Assembly: GCA_016933535.1 (NCBI GenBank)
Contig: JAFGAS010000086.1
Span: 124,001-188,000, forward strand
Source: Candidatus Zymogenaceae bacterium
GTDB lineage: Bacteria > Desulfobacterota > Zymogenia > Zymogenales > Zymogenaceae
Direction of reading: 5' to 3'
Length of the DNA stretch: 64,000 nt
Of this stretch, positions 16,954-25,928 are shown in pieces. Position numbers and translations under genes: made by a program. The notes under the pieces are model-generated. The model was not told the origin of the DNA. It worked only from the letters and a program-made list of their open reading frames with translations, and ran no database searches. Each line of letters starts with the position of its first letter. Position 1 is the stretch's first letter.

Positions 16954-18714
16954 ATGGCGAAGAATTCCGGTATTGATGAGGTCAAGCAGCTCATTAATCT
17001 GGGAAAGGAAAAGGGGTTTCTCACCTACGATGAGGTTAACGACCTCCTTCCCCCCGACCTCTACCCCGATCAGTTGGACGACATCATGAACATGTTCGGG
17101 GAAATGGATATCGACATTGTCGACTCCGCCAAGAAGTTGAAGATACCCAACGGATCGGCCGAGACCCTCATGGAAGATGAGGAGTCTGAGGAATCCGAGC
17201 AGGAGGAGATCGAGTACCTCCCCGGTAGTCTCGGCAAGACCAATGACCCCGTCAGGATGTACCTTCGGGAGATGGGCTCCATCGCCCTTTTAACCAGGGA
17301 AGGTGAAGTTGAAATAGCCAAGAGAATCGAGCAAGGCTCACTTATCAGCCGTGAGATGATCTTGAGCACTCCCGTTGCGTTGCGGGAAATCTCCATCCTG
17401 TACGAAAAGGTTTCGAAAGACAAGGTAAAGATAAAGGATATTCTCAAGGGGCTCAACGACGAGTACTCCCTCTCGAAGAAAGATGAGAAGGACCGCAGAG
17501 ACATCTTTATCTCGATTGTCTGCCGCATCAAGGAACTCGACGAGATCGTCAAGAACGAACGAAAGGCCCTGACCGTCTCCGAGGACAAGGAACGGATAAA
17601 GAATTCAATTGCCGAATATCAGGAAGAGATGTCCCGGCTTATATTGGAGCTTGACCTTGACAAGAAACAGATTCATAAGATCTCCACAAAGCTCAAGTCT
17701 TTCCGGGAAAGGGTGAAAAAGGGAGAACAGGAGATCAAGGATCTTGAGACGAAGACCAAACTTCCCGTAAAAGAGCTGAAAAAGCACTTTAAGAAGGCCG
17801 AGCGTGGAGACGCGGATCTGCGAAGTGTCGCCAAATCTCTGCGCCTTTCTCAGGATGACCTCAGGGAAATGAACCGTATTCTGAAGAACTCCGCCAGGAA
17901 GGTTAAGCGGGCCGAGCAAGAGGCCGAGATGACCGCCCGCCATATCAAGGAGACCGTCAAGAAGATCGGCGAAGGCGAGCGCGTCGAGTCCGAGGCCAAG
18001 AACGAGCTGGTAAAGGCAAACCTGAGGCTTGTCGTATCCATCGCAAAGAAGTACACAAACCGCGGCCTCCAGTTCCTAGACCTCATCCAGGAGGGCAACG
18101 TCGGTTTAATGAAGGCGGTGGACAAATTCGAATACCAGCGGGGATACAAGTTTTCCACATATGCCACATGGTGGATTCGTCAGGCAATTACCCGTGCGAT
18201 CGCCGATCAGGCCCGCACCATCCGAATCCCCGTTCATATGATCGAGACCATCAACAAGCTCATTCGCACGTCGCGCTACCTCGTTCAGGAAAAGGGACGC
18301 GAACCGACGCCGGAAGAGATTGCCGAGAAGATGGAATTACCGCTGGACAAGGTGCGTAAGGTCCTGAAAATCGCTAAGGAGCCGATTTCGCTGGAGACAC
18401 CCATCGGTGAAGAGGAAGACAGCCATCTCGGCGACTTCATCGAAGACAAAAAAATCCTCTCTCCCTCGGAGGCGATTATCAACGTAAATCTCTCCGAGCA
18501 AACCCGAAAGGTTCTTTCCACCCTTACTCCCCGGGAAGAGAAGGTGCTGAGAAAACGATTCGGGATCGGCGAGAAGTCCGATCATACCCTGGAGGAAGTC
18601 GGGCAGGATTTCGATGTTACCCGGGAACGGATCAGGCAGATCGAGGCCAAGGCCCTGCGCAAGCTCAGGCACCCTTCGCGCAGCAAGAAGCTCAAGAGCT
18701 TTATCGAGGGGTGA
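16954..18714 (+). CDS. rpoD: Primary RNA polymerase sigma factor RpoD
   Basis: A 586-residue sigma-70. An N-terminal region 1.1 is present, followed by [20 protein letters not shown] (region 1.2), a long charged nonconserved region, region 2 ([40 protein letters not shown]), region 3, and region 4 with a helix-turn-helix ending [20 protein letters not shown]. These features define the housekeeping sigma factor, and good TTGACA/TATAAT promoters across the window match its expected specificity. It ends the yqeY-mutS2-dnaG-rpoD operon. Confidence 0.98.
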   Translation: MAKNSGIDEVKQLINLGKEKGFLTYDEVNDLLPPDLYPDQLDDIMNMFGEMDIDIVDSAKKLKIPNGSAETLMEDEESEESEQEEIEYLPGSLGKTNDPVRMYLREMGSIALLTREGEVEIAKRIEQGSLISREMILSTPVALREISILYEKVSKDKVKIKDILKGLNDEYSLSKKDEKDRRDIFISIVCRIKELDEIVKNERKALTVSEDKERIKNSIAEYQEEMSRLILELDLDKKQIHKISTKLKSFRERVKKGEQEIKDLETKTKLPVKELKKHFKKAERGDADLRSVAKSLRLSQDDLREMNRILKNSARKVKRAEQEAEMTARHIKETVKKIGEGERVESEAKNELVKANLRLVVSIAKKYTNRGLQFLDLIQEGNVGLMKAVDKFEYQRGYKFSTYATWWIRQAITRAIADQARTIRIPVHMIETINKLIRTSRYLVQEKGREPTPEEIAEKMELPLDKVRKVLKIAKEPISLETPIGEEEDSHLGDFIEDKKILSPSEAIINVNLSEQTRKVLSTLTPREEKVLRKRFGIGEKSDHTLEEVGQDFDVTRERIRQIEAKALRKLRHPSRSKKLKSFIEG

Positions 18715-18888
18715 GATAGGCGGTCTACCGACGGGCTCGACACGGGCTCATACGTAGAGTATCCGAGAGCATAGGGGATGATAGATATGGGCGGCCAATC
18801 CCGCGGCCTATTATCCCCGGAACGGACGGCTTAGAAAGTGCCGTGGGCAAACCAAGTGTGTATCGGTTTTGCCCGGGCCCGCAATAGA

Positions 18889-18907
18889 TCCGAGACATCG
18901 GAAGTTT
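18889..18907 (+). terminator. Weak intrinsic terminator candidate after rpoD
   Basis: Stem TCCGA/TCGGA with a GACA loop followed by AG and five T residues. The stem is only 5 base pairs, so the call is tentative. A larger hairpin without a T-run lies just before it (18845-18853 with 18865-18874). Confidence 0.4.
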
Positions 18908-18911
18908 TTCC

Positions 18912-18940
18912 TTGACTATTTTGTCTATTCTAAGTAACAT
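18912..18940 (+). promoter_or_regulatory. Promoter of the tRNA-Met gene
   Basis: TTGACT (18912-18917) and TAACAT (18935-18940) with a 17-base spacer, 20 bases before the tRNA 5' end. Confidence 0.65.
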
Positions 18941-18960
18941 ATTAAATTAAGTATTTTCTT

Positions 18961-19036
18961 GGGCCCATAGCTCAGTTGGCAGAGCCACCGGCTCATAACC
19001 GGACGGTCCCAGGTTCGAATCCTGGTGGGCCCACCA
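18961..19036 (+). tRNA. tRNA-Met (CAT anticodon), CCA encoded
   Basis: A 76-base cloverleaf: a 7-bp acceptor stem GGGCCCA/TGGGCCC, D-arm GCTC/GAGC, anticodon CAT at 18994-18996 in the loop CTCATAA, T-arm with GGTTCGAATCC, and a genome-encoded CCA end. The anticodon stem has an A27-A43 mismatch at its base. It is not an initiator, because the acceptor stem is fully paired at its first position. Elongator Met is preferred, but Ile2 (CAT modified to lysidine) cannot be excluded from the gene alone. A promoter and a terminator flank it. Confidence 0.93.
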
Positions 19037-19130
19037 TACGAAAGGGACAACGGGCGGCGTTGGATACAAAGCAAATAAAGCAAGAAAGCTATTCTTCAGA
19101 AATGACGGTCCATATGACCGTTTAAGGAGA

Positions 19131-19155
19131 GGTGCCGAACAGGCACCTTTTTTTT
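19131..19155 (+). terminator. Intrinsic terminator after tRNA-Met, overlapping the nif3 leader
   Basis: Perfect 6-bp stem GGTGCC/GGCACC with a GAACA loop followed by eight T residues, ending 4 bases before the nif3 ATG. A second 6-bp hairpin, ACGGTC/GACCGT, precedes it at 19105-19121. The hairpin lies between an AAGGAG (19124-19129) and the nif3 start codon. Confidence 0.85.
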
Positions 19156-19159
19156 GACC

Positions 19160-19996
19160 ATGGCCCCTTCGGTTACCGATATCATCGAGATTATTGAGAT
19201 CATTGCTCCCATACATCGGGCCGAACCGTGGGATAACTGCGGACTCCAGGTTGGCAATCCCGATGCACCCGTCACGAAAATCGCCCTTGCCCTGGAGCCC
19301 GATGAACAGACGATCCATACGGCTCATGATTGGGGAGGCGATCTCCTCATTACCCACCACCCGCTTATCTTTCCGAATATTTCTTCAATCGACATTCGAT
19401 GCGCGGTGGGAAAGGCGGTGGCCGCCGCCCTCGACGCGGGCATGTCGGTCTACTCGGCCCACACAAATCTCGACCATGCCCCCGAGGGGACGAGCTTTGC
19501 CCTGGCCCGAAAACTCTCCCTTGTCGATCCTACCCCCCTGCCCTCGTCGGCCTCGGTTTTTCATCCTCAAACCACTCCCGCCGACCAACCCACTACCCCG
19601 GACGGCATCGTCTGTATCGGTGACCTCTCTTCAAAGATGAAACTCATTGACCTTGCCCGGTTCGTGAAGGAATCCCTCGGTGCCGCGACGATCCGCCTTG
19701 TTGGCGATCCGCAGTGTTCGGTCTCACGAGCGGCCGTTTGCGCCGGGAGTGGAGGAGATTTCATCACAACGGCACACTCGTTGGGTGCCGATGTCTTCAT
19801 CACCGGAGAAATCAGGTACCACACGGCCTTATCGGCGGCCGGCTCGGGCTTTTGCGTGATTGAAGCGGGACATTTTTGGTCAGAGCTTCCCATTATATCC
19901 GAGACAGCCCGTATTCTTGGAGAAGAATCACGAATCAGGGGATGGTTGGTTGATATTATGGTTATCCGGGGAAAGGACCCGTTTTCATATGTATAA
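19160..19996 (+). CDS. Nif3-like dinuclear metal center family protein
   Basis: A 278-residue protein of the Nif3/YqfO family, which has a two-metal site and is often annotated as a GTP cyclohydrolase I type 2 homolog; its biological role is unsettled. The features are SVTDIIEIIEIIAPIHRAEP, WDNCGLQVGNPDAPVTKIAL, the metal-binding LLITHHPLIF, YSAHTNLDHAPEGTSFAL and the C-terminal DVFITGEIRYHTAL with CVIEAGHFWSE. The ATG at 19160 gives the usual N-terminus; a TTG six bases earlier is less likely. The nearest Shine-Dalgarno is 30 bases upstream on the far side of a terminator hairpin. The neighbouring zinc-ribbon and RNase H genes often accompany nif3. Confidence 0.9.
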   Translation: MAPSVTDIIEIIEIIAPIHRAEPWDNCGLQVGNPDAPVTKIALALEPDEQTIHTAHDWGGDLLITHHPLIFPNISSIDIRCAVGKAVAAALDAGMSVYSAHTNLDHAPEGTSFALARKLSLVDPTPLPSSASVFHPQTTPADQPTTPDGIVCIGDLSSKMKLIDLARFVKESLGAATIRLVGDPQCSVSRAAVCAGSGGDFITTAHSLGADVFITGEIRYHTALSAAGSGFCVIEAGHFWSELPIISETARILGEESRIRGWLVDIMVIRGKDPFSYV

Positions 19997-20091
19997 CGTA
20001 CCCGTTGTCAATAATAACTATTTCCGAACCATGTATGGCGGTATAACATGCTCATCTCTAACAAGGGTTATTTCCAAACCATAGTATGGCG
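19991..20091 (+). repeat. Diverged tandem duplication of a 50-bp unit upstream of the zinc-ribbon gene
   Basis: Two adjacent copies, 19991-20040 and 20041-20091, both start GTATAAC and end TATGGCG. They share the core TATTTCC-R-AACCAT-(A)-GTATGGCG, at 20019-20041 and 20069-20092. By eye about 36 of 51 positions match. The second copy contains the perfect dyad CCATA-G-TATGG, and the first the shorter CCAT-GT-ATGG. The first copy includes the nif3 stop codon. This may be a duplicated operator or simply a relic of slippage. Confidence 0.7.
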
Positions 20092-20118
20092 GAATGTATC
20101 GAGAAATGGAGGACTGGT

Positions 20119-20862
20119 GTGAAGGAAGAGGTAACCCTCATGATTCACCTTCAGGAACTGGATACCGAGATCGTTGCCCTCAAGCGGGAAAAGATCGAGA
20201 TACCCATACGTATTGCCGAGCTTAACGACGAGTTTTCACGTCTTACGGAATCTCTGGCTCATGAGCAGGAACGCGCCGGAATTCTCGAAAAGGAAAAGCG
20301 AAGCAAGGAAACCGGGCTTAAAGAAGAGGAGGATCGCCTGCTCAACTCCGAAAAAAAGCTCTCCGAGGTCAAGACCAATAAGGAGTACCAGGCCGCCCAG
20401 AAGGAAATTGAAGAACATAGGATTCAGAATTCCCTCCTGGAAGAACAAATACTCCTGGTTATGGATCAGCTTGATGCCCTCAAGACGGATATTGTGCAAA
20501 AAGAAGAAGAGCTTACGCGCACCACCGGTGTAATTAAGGCCGACATTGACACGTACACGGCCAGGGCGCTCGTGATCGAGGATCAGGTCACTCAAAAGGA
20601 AGGCGTACGGGCCAAGCTCGTAAAGGGTTTGGGGACTTCCTACCTCTCCACGTACGAACGGCTCACGAGAACCTTCCACGATGAGCCGGTGCTCGTTAAG
20701 GTGAGGAAAGGCGTCTGTATGGGATGCTTCATTAATCTACCACCCCAGTTTTTTAACGAATTGCTGAGGGATCGGGATATCAAGACGTGCCCGAACTGCG
20801 CCCGGCTCATCTTTCTGGACGAGGAACCCGAGAAGGATTCGATAAATGGGGTCCCTGCATGA
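20119..20862 (+). CDS. Coiled-coil C4-type zinc-ribbon protein (DUF164 / CdsZ-like family)
   Basis: About 247 residues. Most of the length is a long alpha-helical coiled coil (IHLQELDTEIVALKREKIEI and onward), ending in a zinc ribbon with Cys pairs in GVCMGCFINLPPQFFNELL and IKTCPNCARLIFL. Homologs are found in many bacteria next to nif3 and RNase H genes; they are thought to be nucleic-acid or protein-binding adaptors, but the role is not established. The GTG at 20119 follows GGAGG by 6 bases and is preferred over an ATG at 20086, which has no ribosome binding site. The stop overlaps the RNase H start (ATGA). Confidence 0.88.
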   Translation: MKEEVTLMIHLQELDTEIVALKREKIEIPIRIAELNDEFSRLTESLAHEQERAGILEKEKRSKETGLKEEEDRLLNSEKKLSEVKTNKEYQAAQKEIEEHRIQNSLLEEQILLVMDQLDALKTDIVQKEEELTRTTGVIKADIDTYTARALVIEDQVTQKEGVRAKLVKGLGTSYLSTYERLTRTFHDEPVLVKVRKGVCMGCFINLPPQFFNELLRDRDIKTCPNCARLIFLDEEPEKDSINGVPA

Positions 20863-21431
20863 GCCGACAGCACAAGGGGGAGGCCGCCGCGCTACTCCTT
20901 CGACGCCTTGCCGAAGACCCGCTTTTAGGCCTTATTTGCGAACTAATACCCGACATGGAGAAACGGAACGTCGGCGATCTACTCGGCTTTGCCGCCGATA
21001 CCCTCGGGCATTCATCTCATTTTTCAACCGATGAAGTAATCATACACGTGGATGGTGCCTCCCTCGGCAACCCCGGCCCCGCCGGCGCGGGGGCTGTCAT
21101 CGTCGATTGTCATAACAAAAAGGTCGCAGAGGTCTGTGAACCCCTCGGAGTGACGACCAATAACGTTGCGGAATATCGCGCGCTCATCCTCGGCCTTCGG
21201 AAGGCCAGGGAACTCGGCGTGCGCCGTGTGCACGTGAGGGCAGATTCCGAATTGATGGTCAAACAGATGTCCGGTGATTACCGAATAAAGGACGAAAAGC
21301 TGCTGGCACTTTCTCGCGAAGCGAAGGACATTATCGATTCCTTTGACTTTTTTGATATTCAGCACATTGACAGGAGCGAGAATCGAGCCGCCGATCGTCT
21401 TTCCAAACGGGCGGCCGATGTATCGGGCTAA
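20859..21431 (+). CDS. Ribonuclease HI family protein
   Basis: A 190-residue protein. A short helical N-terminal region (residues 1-50) is followed by a complete RNase H fold: VIIHVDGASLGNPGPAGAGA (first Asp), NNVAEYRALILGLRKA (Glu), VHVRADSELMVKQMSG (second Asp) and HIDRSENRAADRLSKRA (last Asp). RNase HI cuts the RNA strand of RNA-DNA hybrids. Its position next to nif3, the zinc-ribbon gene and rnpB suggests an RNA-related locus, though this linkage is inference. The ATGA overlap with the upstream gene implies coupled translation. Confidence 0.92.
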   Translation: MSRQHKGEAAALLLRRLAEDPLLGLICELIPDMEKRNVGDLLGFAADTLGHSSHFSTDEVIIHVDGASLGNPGPAGAGAVIVDCHNKKVAEVCEPLGVTTNNVAEYRALILGLRKARELGVRRVHVRADSELMVKQMSGDYRIKDEKLLALSREAKDIIDSFDFFDIQHIDRSENRAADRLSKRAADVSG

Positions 21432-21593
21432 GCGCCACACGGCCGACACCAATAGAGATCTATGAGTCGGCGGGCCGGCGTCTACAGGTCTGGATGTCAG
21501 GGAGTGGGTGGCGCAGATTGGAGGGAGCTTCGTGCCGGTATTCCGGGTGTGGGTTTTCGCTTTTGATCGTAAAATAATATAGAGGACGATACT

Positions 21594-21971
21594 ATGTCAG
21601 CTCAACAGGGAAGCGCGGGCGGACGGGGACCTGGCGGCAAACCGAAGGGGGGGCCGCAGAGCGGCTCAACCGGCCGATCATCTTCAACCACGGGACCTGC
21701 TGCCGGCGGCCCGTCAACCGGAAGGCCCTCAGCGGGACAGGGCGCTGCGAAGGGTCCGGGCGTATCGGGGCCGTCTCCGACCTACACGGAGACTACCGGT
21801 GGGCAGCAGTCCGCTCGTGGCGGGGCGTCATTCGGTTCGGACGCTCCCTATTCCACCGTTGAGACGACCGATGGCCCCATCGCGTCGAAAAAAGGATGCG
21901 GCTGTTGCGCAGGAGTAATGACGGCTATAATTTTCGCTTCCGTCGTGTCGTTTCTCTACTTTCTCCTGTAA
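21594..21971 (+). CDS. Small low-complexity tail-anchored protein of unknown function
   Basis: 125 residues. Positions 1-95 are almost entirely Gly, Ser, Pro, Thr, Ala and Gln with few hydrophobic residues, so probably disordered. Then SKKGCGCCAG gives three cysteines, followed by a single C-terminal membrane segment (MTAIIFASVVSFLYFLL) ending at the stop. With no signal peptide, this layout suggests a C-tail-anchored membrane protein whose disordered part faces the cytoplasm. A GAGG ribosome binding site lies upstream. I do not recognise the family. The CGCC cluster just before the membrane could bind metal or be lipid-modified; that is speculation. Confidence 0.6.
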   Translation: MSAQQGSAGGRGPGGKPKGGPQSGSTGRSSSTTGPAAGGPSTGRPSAGQGAAKGPGVSGPSPTYTETTGGQQSARGGASFGSDAPYSTVETTDGPIASKKGCGCCAGVMTAIIFASVVSFLYFLL

Positions 21972-21990
21972 ACGGAAAATGCCGTTTTAC
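21971..21990 (+). terminator. Short terminator-like hairpin at the end of the tail-anchored gene
   Basis: Stem AAACGG/CCGTTT with a 6-base loop, overlapping the stop codon and followed by TTA. The T-run is short, so this is tentative. Confidence 0.35.
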
Positions 21991-22352
21991 CCGGTTATGT
22001 ATCGTCCCAAAACGACGGATGACAACCGGAGATATCTTCCGGCGGACGATTTCTCCCCTCGGAAGTGACTATTCAAACATCTGGTCCTAATGTGTGAAGA
22101 GTAATTAATTACTATATTTTTTTTATTTTCTTGCTATACTGAGTTAATGCAGAAAATGTGGTCGCCTTCCTTTTCGGCAACGAACGGGTACGTGACCGAA
22201 GGGCCGTTTCCGTTAGAATTTTCCGGTTCCTTTCACGTGTTTTTAACGGTGCGGGCCTACATTCCTGATACATGCTCGAGAGATCTATTTCTCAAGAGCC
22301 ATCGCATGGCGGGAAGATATCGCTATAGTTGACGCCATCGATTGACAATAAG
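21972..22352 (+). other. Intergenic region before the RNase P RNA gene
   Basis: About 380 bases with no recognisable gene. A short frame at 22147-22332 has no family resemblance and no ribosome binding site. AT-rich sequence around 22105-22140 (including TATACT) may be a promoter for rnpB, but no convincing -35 box accompanies it. Confidence 0.5.
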
Positions 22353-22783
22353 ATCGAAGCAGGCAAGGCGGTCGCCGTCGGACGTTCTGCGTCCGGTGGA
22401 GGAAAGTCCGAGCTCCACAGGGCAGGGTGCTGGGTAACACCCAGTGGGGGTGACCCTAAGGAAAGTGCCACAGAAAATATACCGCCCGACCACCGGAAGA
22501 CGGCGTGGACGCCGTCAGGTATCCACCGTTTGTCTTCGGTGGCCTTCGGGTAAGGGTGAAATGGCGAGGTAAGAGCTCACCGCGGTTTCGGGCAACCGGA
22601 CCGGCACGGTAAACCCCACCCGGAGCAAGACCAAATAGGGAGGCGATATCCCACCGGGGATGAAAGGACTGCCCGTCCAAGCCTTCGGGTAGGTTGCATG
22701 AGCCCACGGGTAACCGCGGGCCCAGATGAATGATCGCCGCCCCATTCGTGGGGAACAGAACTCGGCTTATTGCCTGCTTCGAT
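22353..22783 (+). ncRNA. rnpB: RNase P RNA, bacterial class A
   Basis: About 430 bases. The 5' end (22353-22366) and 3' end (22770-22783) are exact reverse complements and form a 14-bp P1 helix. Conserved region I reads GAGGAAAGTCCGAGCTCCAC and the matching 3' part of P4 reads ACAGAACTCGGCTTAT. The catalytic core also shows AGGGTGAAATGGCG and GGTAAACCCCACCCGG. It is the catalytic RNA that matures tRNA 5' ends. No terminator is evident before the next gene, whose ribosome binding site begins 16 bases after the P1 helix, so read-through is likely. Confidence 0.97.
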
Positions 22784-22809
22784 AATTTATTTTTATTTAG
22801 GAGGGTGAA

Positions 22810-25800
22810 ATGGCACGAAGGAAGGCCCGCCGCTTTTTAGTATATCTAATTATCATCGCGCTCGCCTTCTTTTTTATCAAGGTATCGATAATTCCCAGGA
22901 TACCCATCATCGGAAAAACAACGACGAGCAAGGTTTATGTCGCTCTCGGTTTCCACACGAATCTCTATCATTCGTACCGCGGAGACGCGGACGATGACGC
23001 GGGATTCGGTAAAGATATCCGGACGATCAGAAAGATCATCGCGACCATGAACGAGCGTAATAAGAACGGGAGCAATGTAAAGGCGGTTTGGGATTTCGAT
23101 AACCTTTTTACCCTCGAGGAAATACTTCCGAATTATGCACCTGATATCATTGGTGATATTAAGCGTCGGGTCGATGAGGGAAAAGACGAAGTCATCCTGA
23201 TGTCCTATAATAACGGGCTGGCATCGGCCATGACCGAAGAGGAGCTGACCGAATCCATTACCAAGGCGATCACCAATCCGAACGGATCGGGAGTTATGGA
23301 TATATTCGGCGCATTCACCCCTATCGTTCGTCCCCAGGAGGGGATGACGTCCACCGGGTCGTTCGGCCTCTACAAGAATCTCGGTATCGAGGCGGTGGCC
23401 CTCTATTACAGCGCCATTCCTTTTGACAACCTGCGGGTATTCCTGCCTCCCCTCTCGATCGAGGAGGCCCTTAATCCACTCACCTATAAAAACAAGAAGA
23501 CCGGCGACGAGATGACGATCATCCCTGTCTACAACGTCGGTGATCTCATTGAAAACGTATCACTGACAAAATGGGCCCGCGATATCCACCGTCTTCAGCT
23601 CGAAGGAAAGGTGAAGGGAGACGTCTTGATATTCGTCAACTTCGACGCCGACGATTCATACTGGAACGGATATGACCTTCCGATCTACCTTAAATGGCTC
23701 CCCAACACCGGGGGGCTTGCGCAATTGATCGATGAGGCCGATTCCGCCGACTATATCCAGTTTACCACTCTCGACGACTATCTAAAAACCCATAAACCGA
23801 AAAAGGAGGTCTTCTTCGGCCAGGATACCGCCGACGGCACCTACAACGGTTATAACACATGGGCGGAAAAGACCACAAGCCATGATTACTGGACGAGCCT
23901 CATGGAGGACCGCCGCAACCACACGGCCGTGAAACTGTCCTATCGGGCGGTCGATTTAAAGGAATACAACGCCAAGAACGTTTCCCTGACGGAGGGAGAA
24001 GCACCCAACGAACGGGAAATTCCCCCGGGCGAGCAAGGCCTGTTGTCCCGCGCACTCGATTTGAGAATGCGGCTTTTATCCACGACCCATTTCGGCATGG
24101 CTACCCCCCTTCTCTGCGCAGAGCGTGAGTTTGCAGCCAACCGGATCATCGAAGAGATGCTGTACAATTCCCGCGCCGCCCGCGAATCCGCGCGCGCCGT
24201 GCTTGCACAGAAACTCTCCGAAATCAAGCCCCCTCACCCTCCCGTCGAGGGGATGAAATTCATCGACACATTCATGGCCCTTTCGGAAAATCCCGACGGG
24301 GCTCCCCCCGATTTTATCTTCGTCACCCTTGACCTGACCGGCCTTTCTATCCCCGACGAGGGATTCTACATCCTCGGCCCAAAGGGCAGGATTACGATAC
24401 CATACATCATTTCTTCTCACCTCTCTCCGGACGGTACGGTCGGGCCGGTTACGCTCTTCTTTTCGCCGTCTGCGGGATCGGGGCCCTATTTTCTCTTCCA
24501 CGGTCCCAAGGGAGTTTACCCCGTTGTGGGTTTCAAGACGACTGCCGCCGCCGGTGTCCTCACGAACGGCGCCATCCGAATTGAGGTATCAAAAGAAGGA
24601 ATTGTCAAAACCGTTGTCTACAACAAGAGGCGTTTTCTTAATGAAAGGAGTCTGCTTCCCAAGGTCACCTACCGCATCAAGAACGGTCAGAAAACCATCG
24701 ATCTTTCGCCAAAGGCCCTGAAGGTCGCCGTGGAAGAAGACGGGACCGAAGGAGTCGCCCGAATTCGGATTTTTGGTGATTTTGACGTCCCCGAGCTGAA
24801 GGGAGCCAAATCGGGATTCGTCGACTATAGGCTGACGCTTCTGGACGGCGTGCCCTACCTCTTTTTCGACGGCAAGATCACCTACCCGAGCACTCCCAAG
24901 AACGACCTGATGGGCGTCGGCAAGCCGGTCTCCCTGTTGAGAAAAATCGATCGTGGGTGGTATGAGACGGCCCCCGCCGAGCTCATTTTTTCGAATACAA
25001 CCGGAAGAAATACGCCCTTTGAGATTATCAAGCGAGACTATCTCGGCGCCGAATCGTCCTACACGCTGGATTATTTCAAACATTCCGACGATAATCTCAA
25101 CCTCTCGGACGTCAATAACCATATCACCGCAGAATACGCCGCCGTTTCTGGCGGACGCGGCGGAATAGCCGTGGCACTAGACAACTCCGTGCTCTCCAAT
25201 TTCGCATTCCTTCCGGCACGACTGATCTACGACGCCGAGATGATGAATTTCTCTCTGCGACTCAATCCTTTCGGCACCTATTCCGGCCCTCATTACTATC
25301 ATCCCACATGGGGTACGGGGCTTGGCTATAAGGCCGCCTTCTTAAGCGGGGAATCGTACGAGAGCTCCGCCCCCTCCTATAACGGCATGAAAGAGCACTT
25401 TGCCCTTATGCTGTCATTCTTTGACGGCGCTGTGCTTCCCGATGATATCAAGCATGATCTGATTGCCTACGCCAATCCGCCCATACTGGTCAGCGGCGGA
25501 AGGATGCGGGTGGTTGAGTCCCGGCGAACACCGGCCGATCCCGCCGACCCCGACGGTATCATTGCCGCCTTCGAGGACGGCAAGACCTATATCATCTGGA
25601 ATCAGCCCTCCGGGGGTCCCCAGAGCTACAAGGTCTACCTCGGCACGGAAAGTGGAAAATATACGAACGTCTACGAGACAAAGGATACAAAGCTCATCCT
25701 GACCGATCTGCTTCCGGATAAAACCTACTACGTATCGGTCGCGGCCCTGTTTGTCAGCGGCAAGGAGATGGGGCCGACGGAAGAGATAGCGTTTGTCGGA

Positions 25801-25893
25801 GGTGAGACGACCTTTGAACCCAGCGGCATCAAACTGCCGATGTCGCTGCAATTGAAGATACTCTGGCAGGGGCTGCTTGCCCTGATCAACTGA
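22810..25893 (+). CDS. Large membrane-anchored protein with GH57/GH38-like domain and fibronectin type III domain
   Basis: 1027 residues. One N-terminal hydrophobic helix (residues 8-25) acts as an anchor or uncleaved signal. Residues 40-340 resemble the (beta/alpha) barrel of GH57/GH38 enzymes: ALGFHTNLYHSYRGD matches the first His strand, IVRPQEGMTSTGSFGLYKNL resembles the GH57 nucleophile strand, and FVNFDADDS a later acidic strand. Long beta-rich regions follow, and residues about 915-1000 look like a fibronectin type III domain (SYKVYLGTESGKYTN, LLPDKTYYVSVAAL). It is probably a periplasmic or surface glycan-active enzyme; substrate and family are uncertain. AGGAGGGTGAA precedes the ATG. 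It stands 26 bases after rnpB. Confidence 0.6.
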   Translation: MARRKARRFLVYLIIIALAFFFIKVSIIPRIPIIGKTTTSKVYVALGFHTNLYHSYRGDADDDAGFGKDIRTIRKIIATMNERNKNGSNVKAVWDFDNLFTLEEILPNYAPDIIGDIKRRVDEGKDEVILMSYNNGLASAMTEEELTESITKAITNPNGSGVMDIFGAFTPIVRPQEGMTSTGSFGLYKNLGIEAVALYYSAIPFDNLRVFLPPLSIEEALNPLTYKNKKTGDEMTIIPVYNVGDLIENVSLTKWARDIHRLQLEGKVKGDVLIFVNFDADDSYWNGYDLPIYLKWLPNTGGLAQLIDEADSADYIQFTTLDDYLKTHKPKKEVFFGQDTADGTYNGYNTWAEKTTSHDYWTSLMEDRRNHTAVKLSYRAVDLKEYNAKNVSLTEGEAPNEREIPPGEQGLLSRALDLRMRLLSTTHFGMATPLLCAEREFAANRIIEEMLYNSRAARESARAVLAQKLSEIKPPHPPVEGMKFIDTFMALSENPDGAPPDFIFVTLDLTGLSIPDEGFYILGPKGRITIPYIISSHLSPDGTVGPVTLFFSPSAGSGPYFLFHGPKGVYPVVGFKTTAAAGVLTNGAIRIEVSKEGIVKTVVYNKRRFLNERSLLPKVTYRIKNGQKTIDLSPKALKVAVEEDGTEGVARIRIFGDFDVPELKGAKSGFVDYRLTLLDGVPYLFFDGKITYPSTPKNDLMGVGKPVSLLRKIDRGWYETAPAELIFSNTTGRNTPFEIIKRDYLGAESSYTLDYFKHSDDNLNLSDVNNHITAEYAAVSGGRGGIAVALDNSVLSNFAFLPARLIYDAEMMNFSLRLNPFGTYSGPHYYHPTWGTGLGYKAAFLSGESYESSAPSYNGMKEHFALMLSFFDGAVLPDDIKHDLIAYANPPILVSGGRMRVVESRRTPADPADPDGIIAAFEDGKTYIIWNQPSGGPQSYKVYLGTESGKYTNVYETKDTKLILTDLLPDKTYYVSVAALFVSGKEMGPTEEIAFVGGETTFEPSGIKLPMSLQLKILWQGLLALIN

Positions 25894-25928
25894 CCCTGCC
25901 CCGATTACTCGGGCCGAATGTATATCTA

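Noticed and set aside
18947-19360. Minus-strand reading frame across the tRNA containing DSNLGPSGYEPVALPTELWA
   Set aside because: This peptide is the well-known false translation of the antisense of a tRNA gene; the real features are tRNA-Met and nif3.
22456-22745. Minus-strand open frames inside the RNase P RNA
   Set aside because: The region forms the conserved rnpB structure; the frames are incidental.
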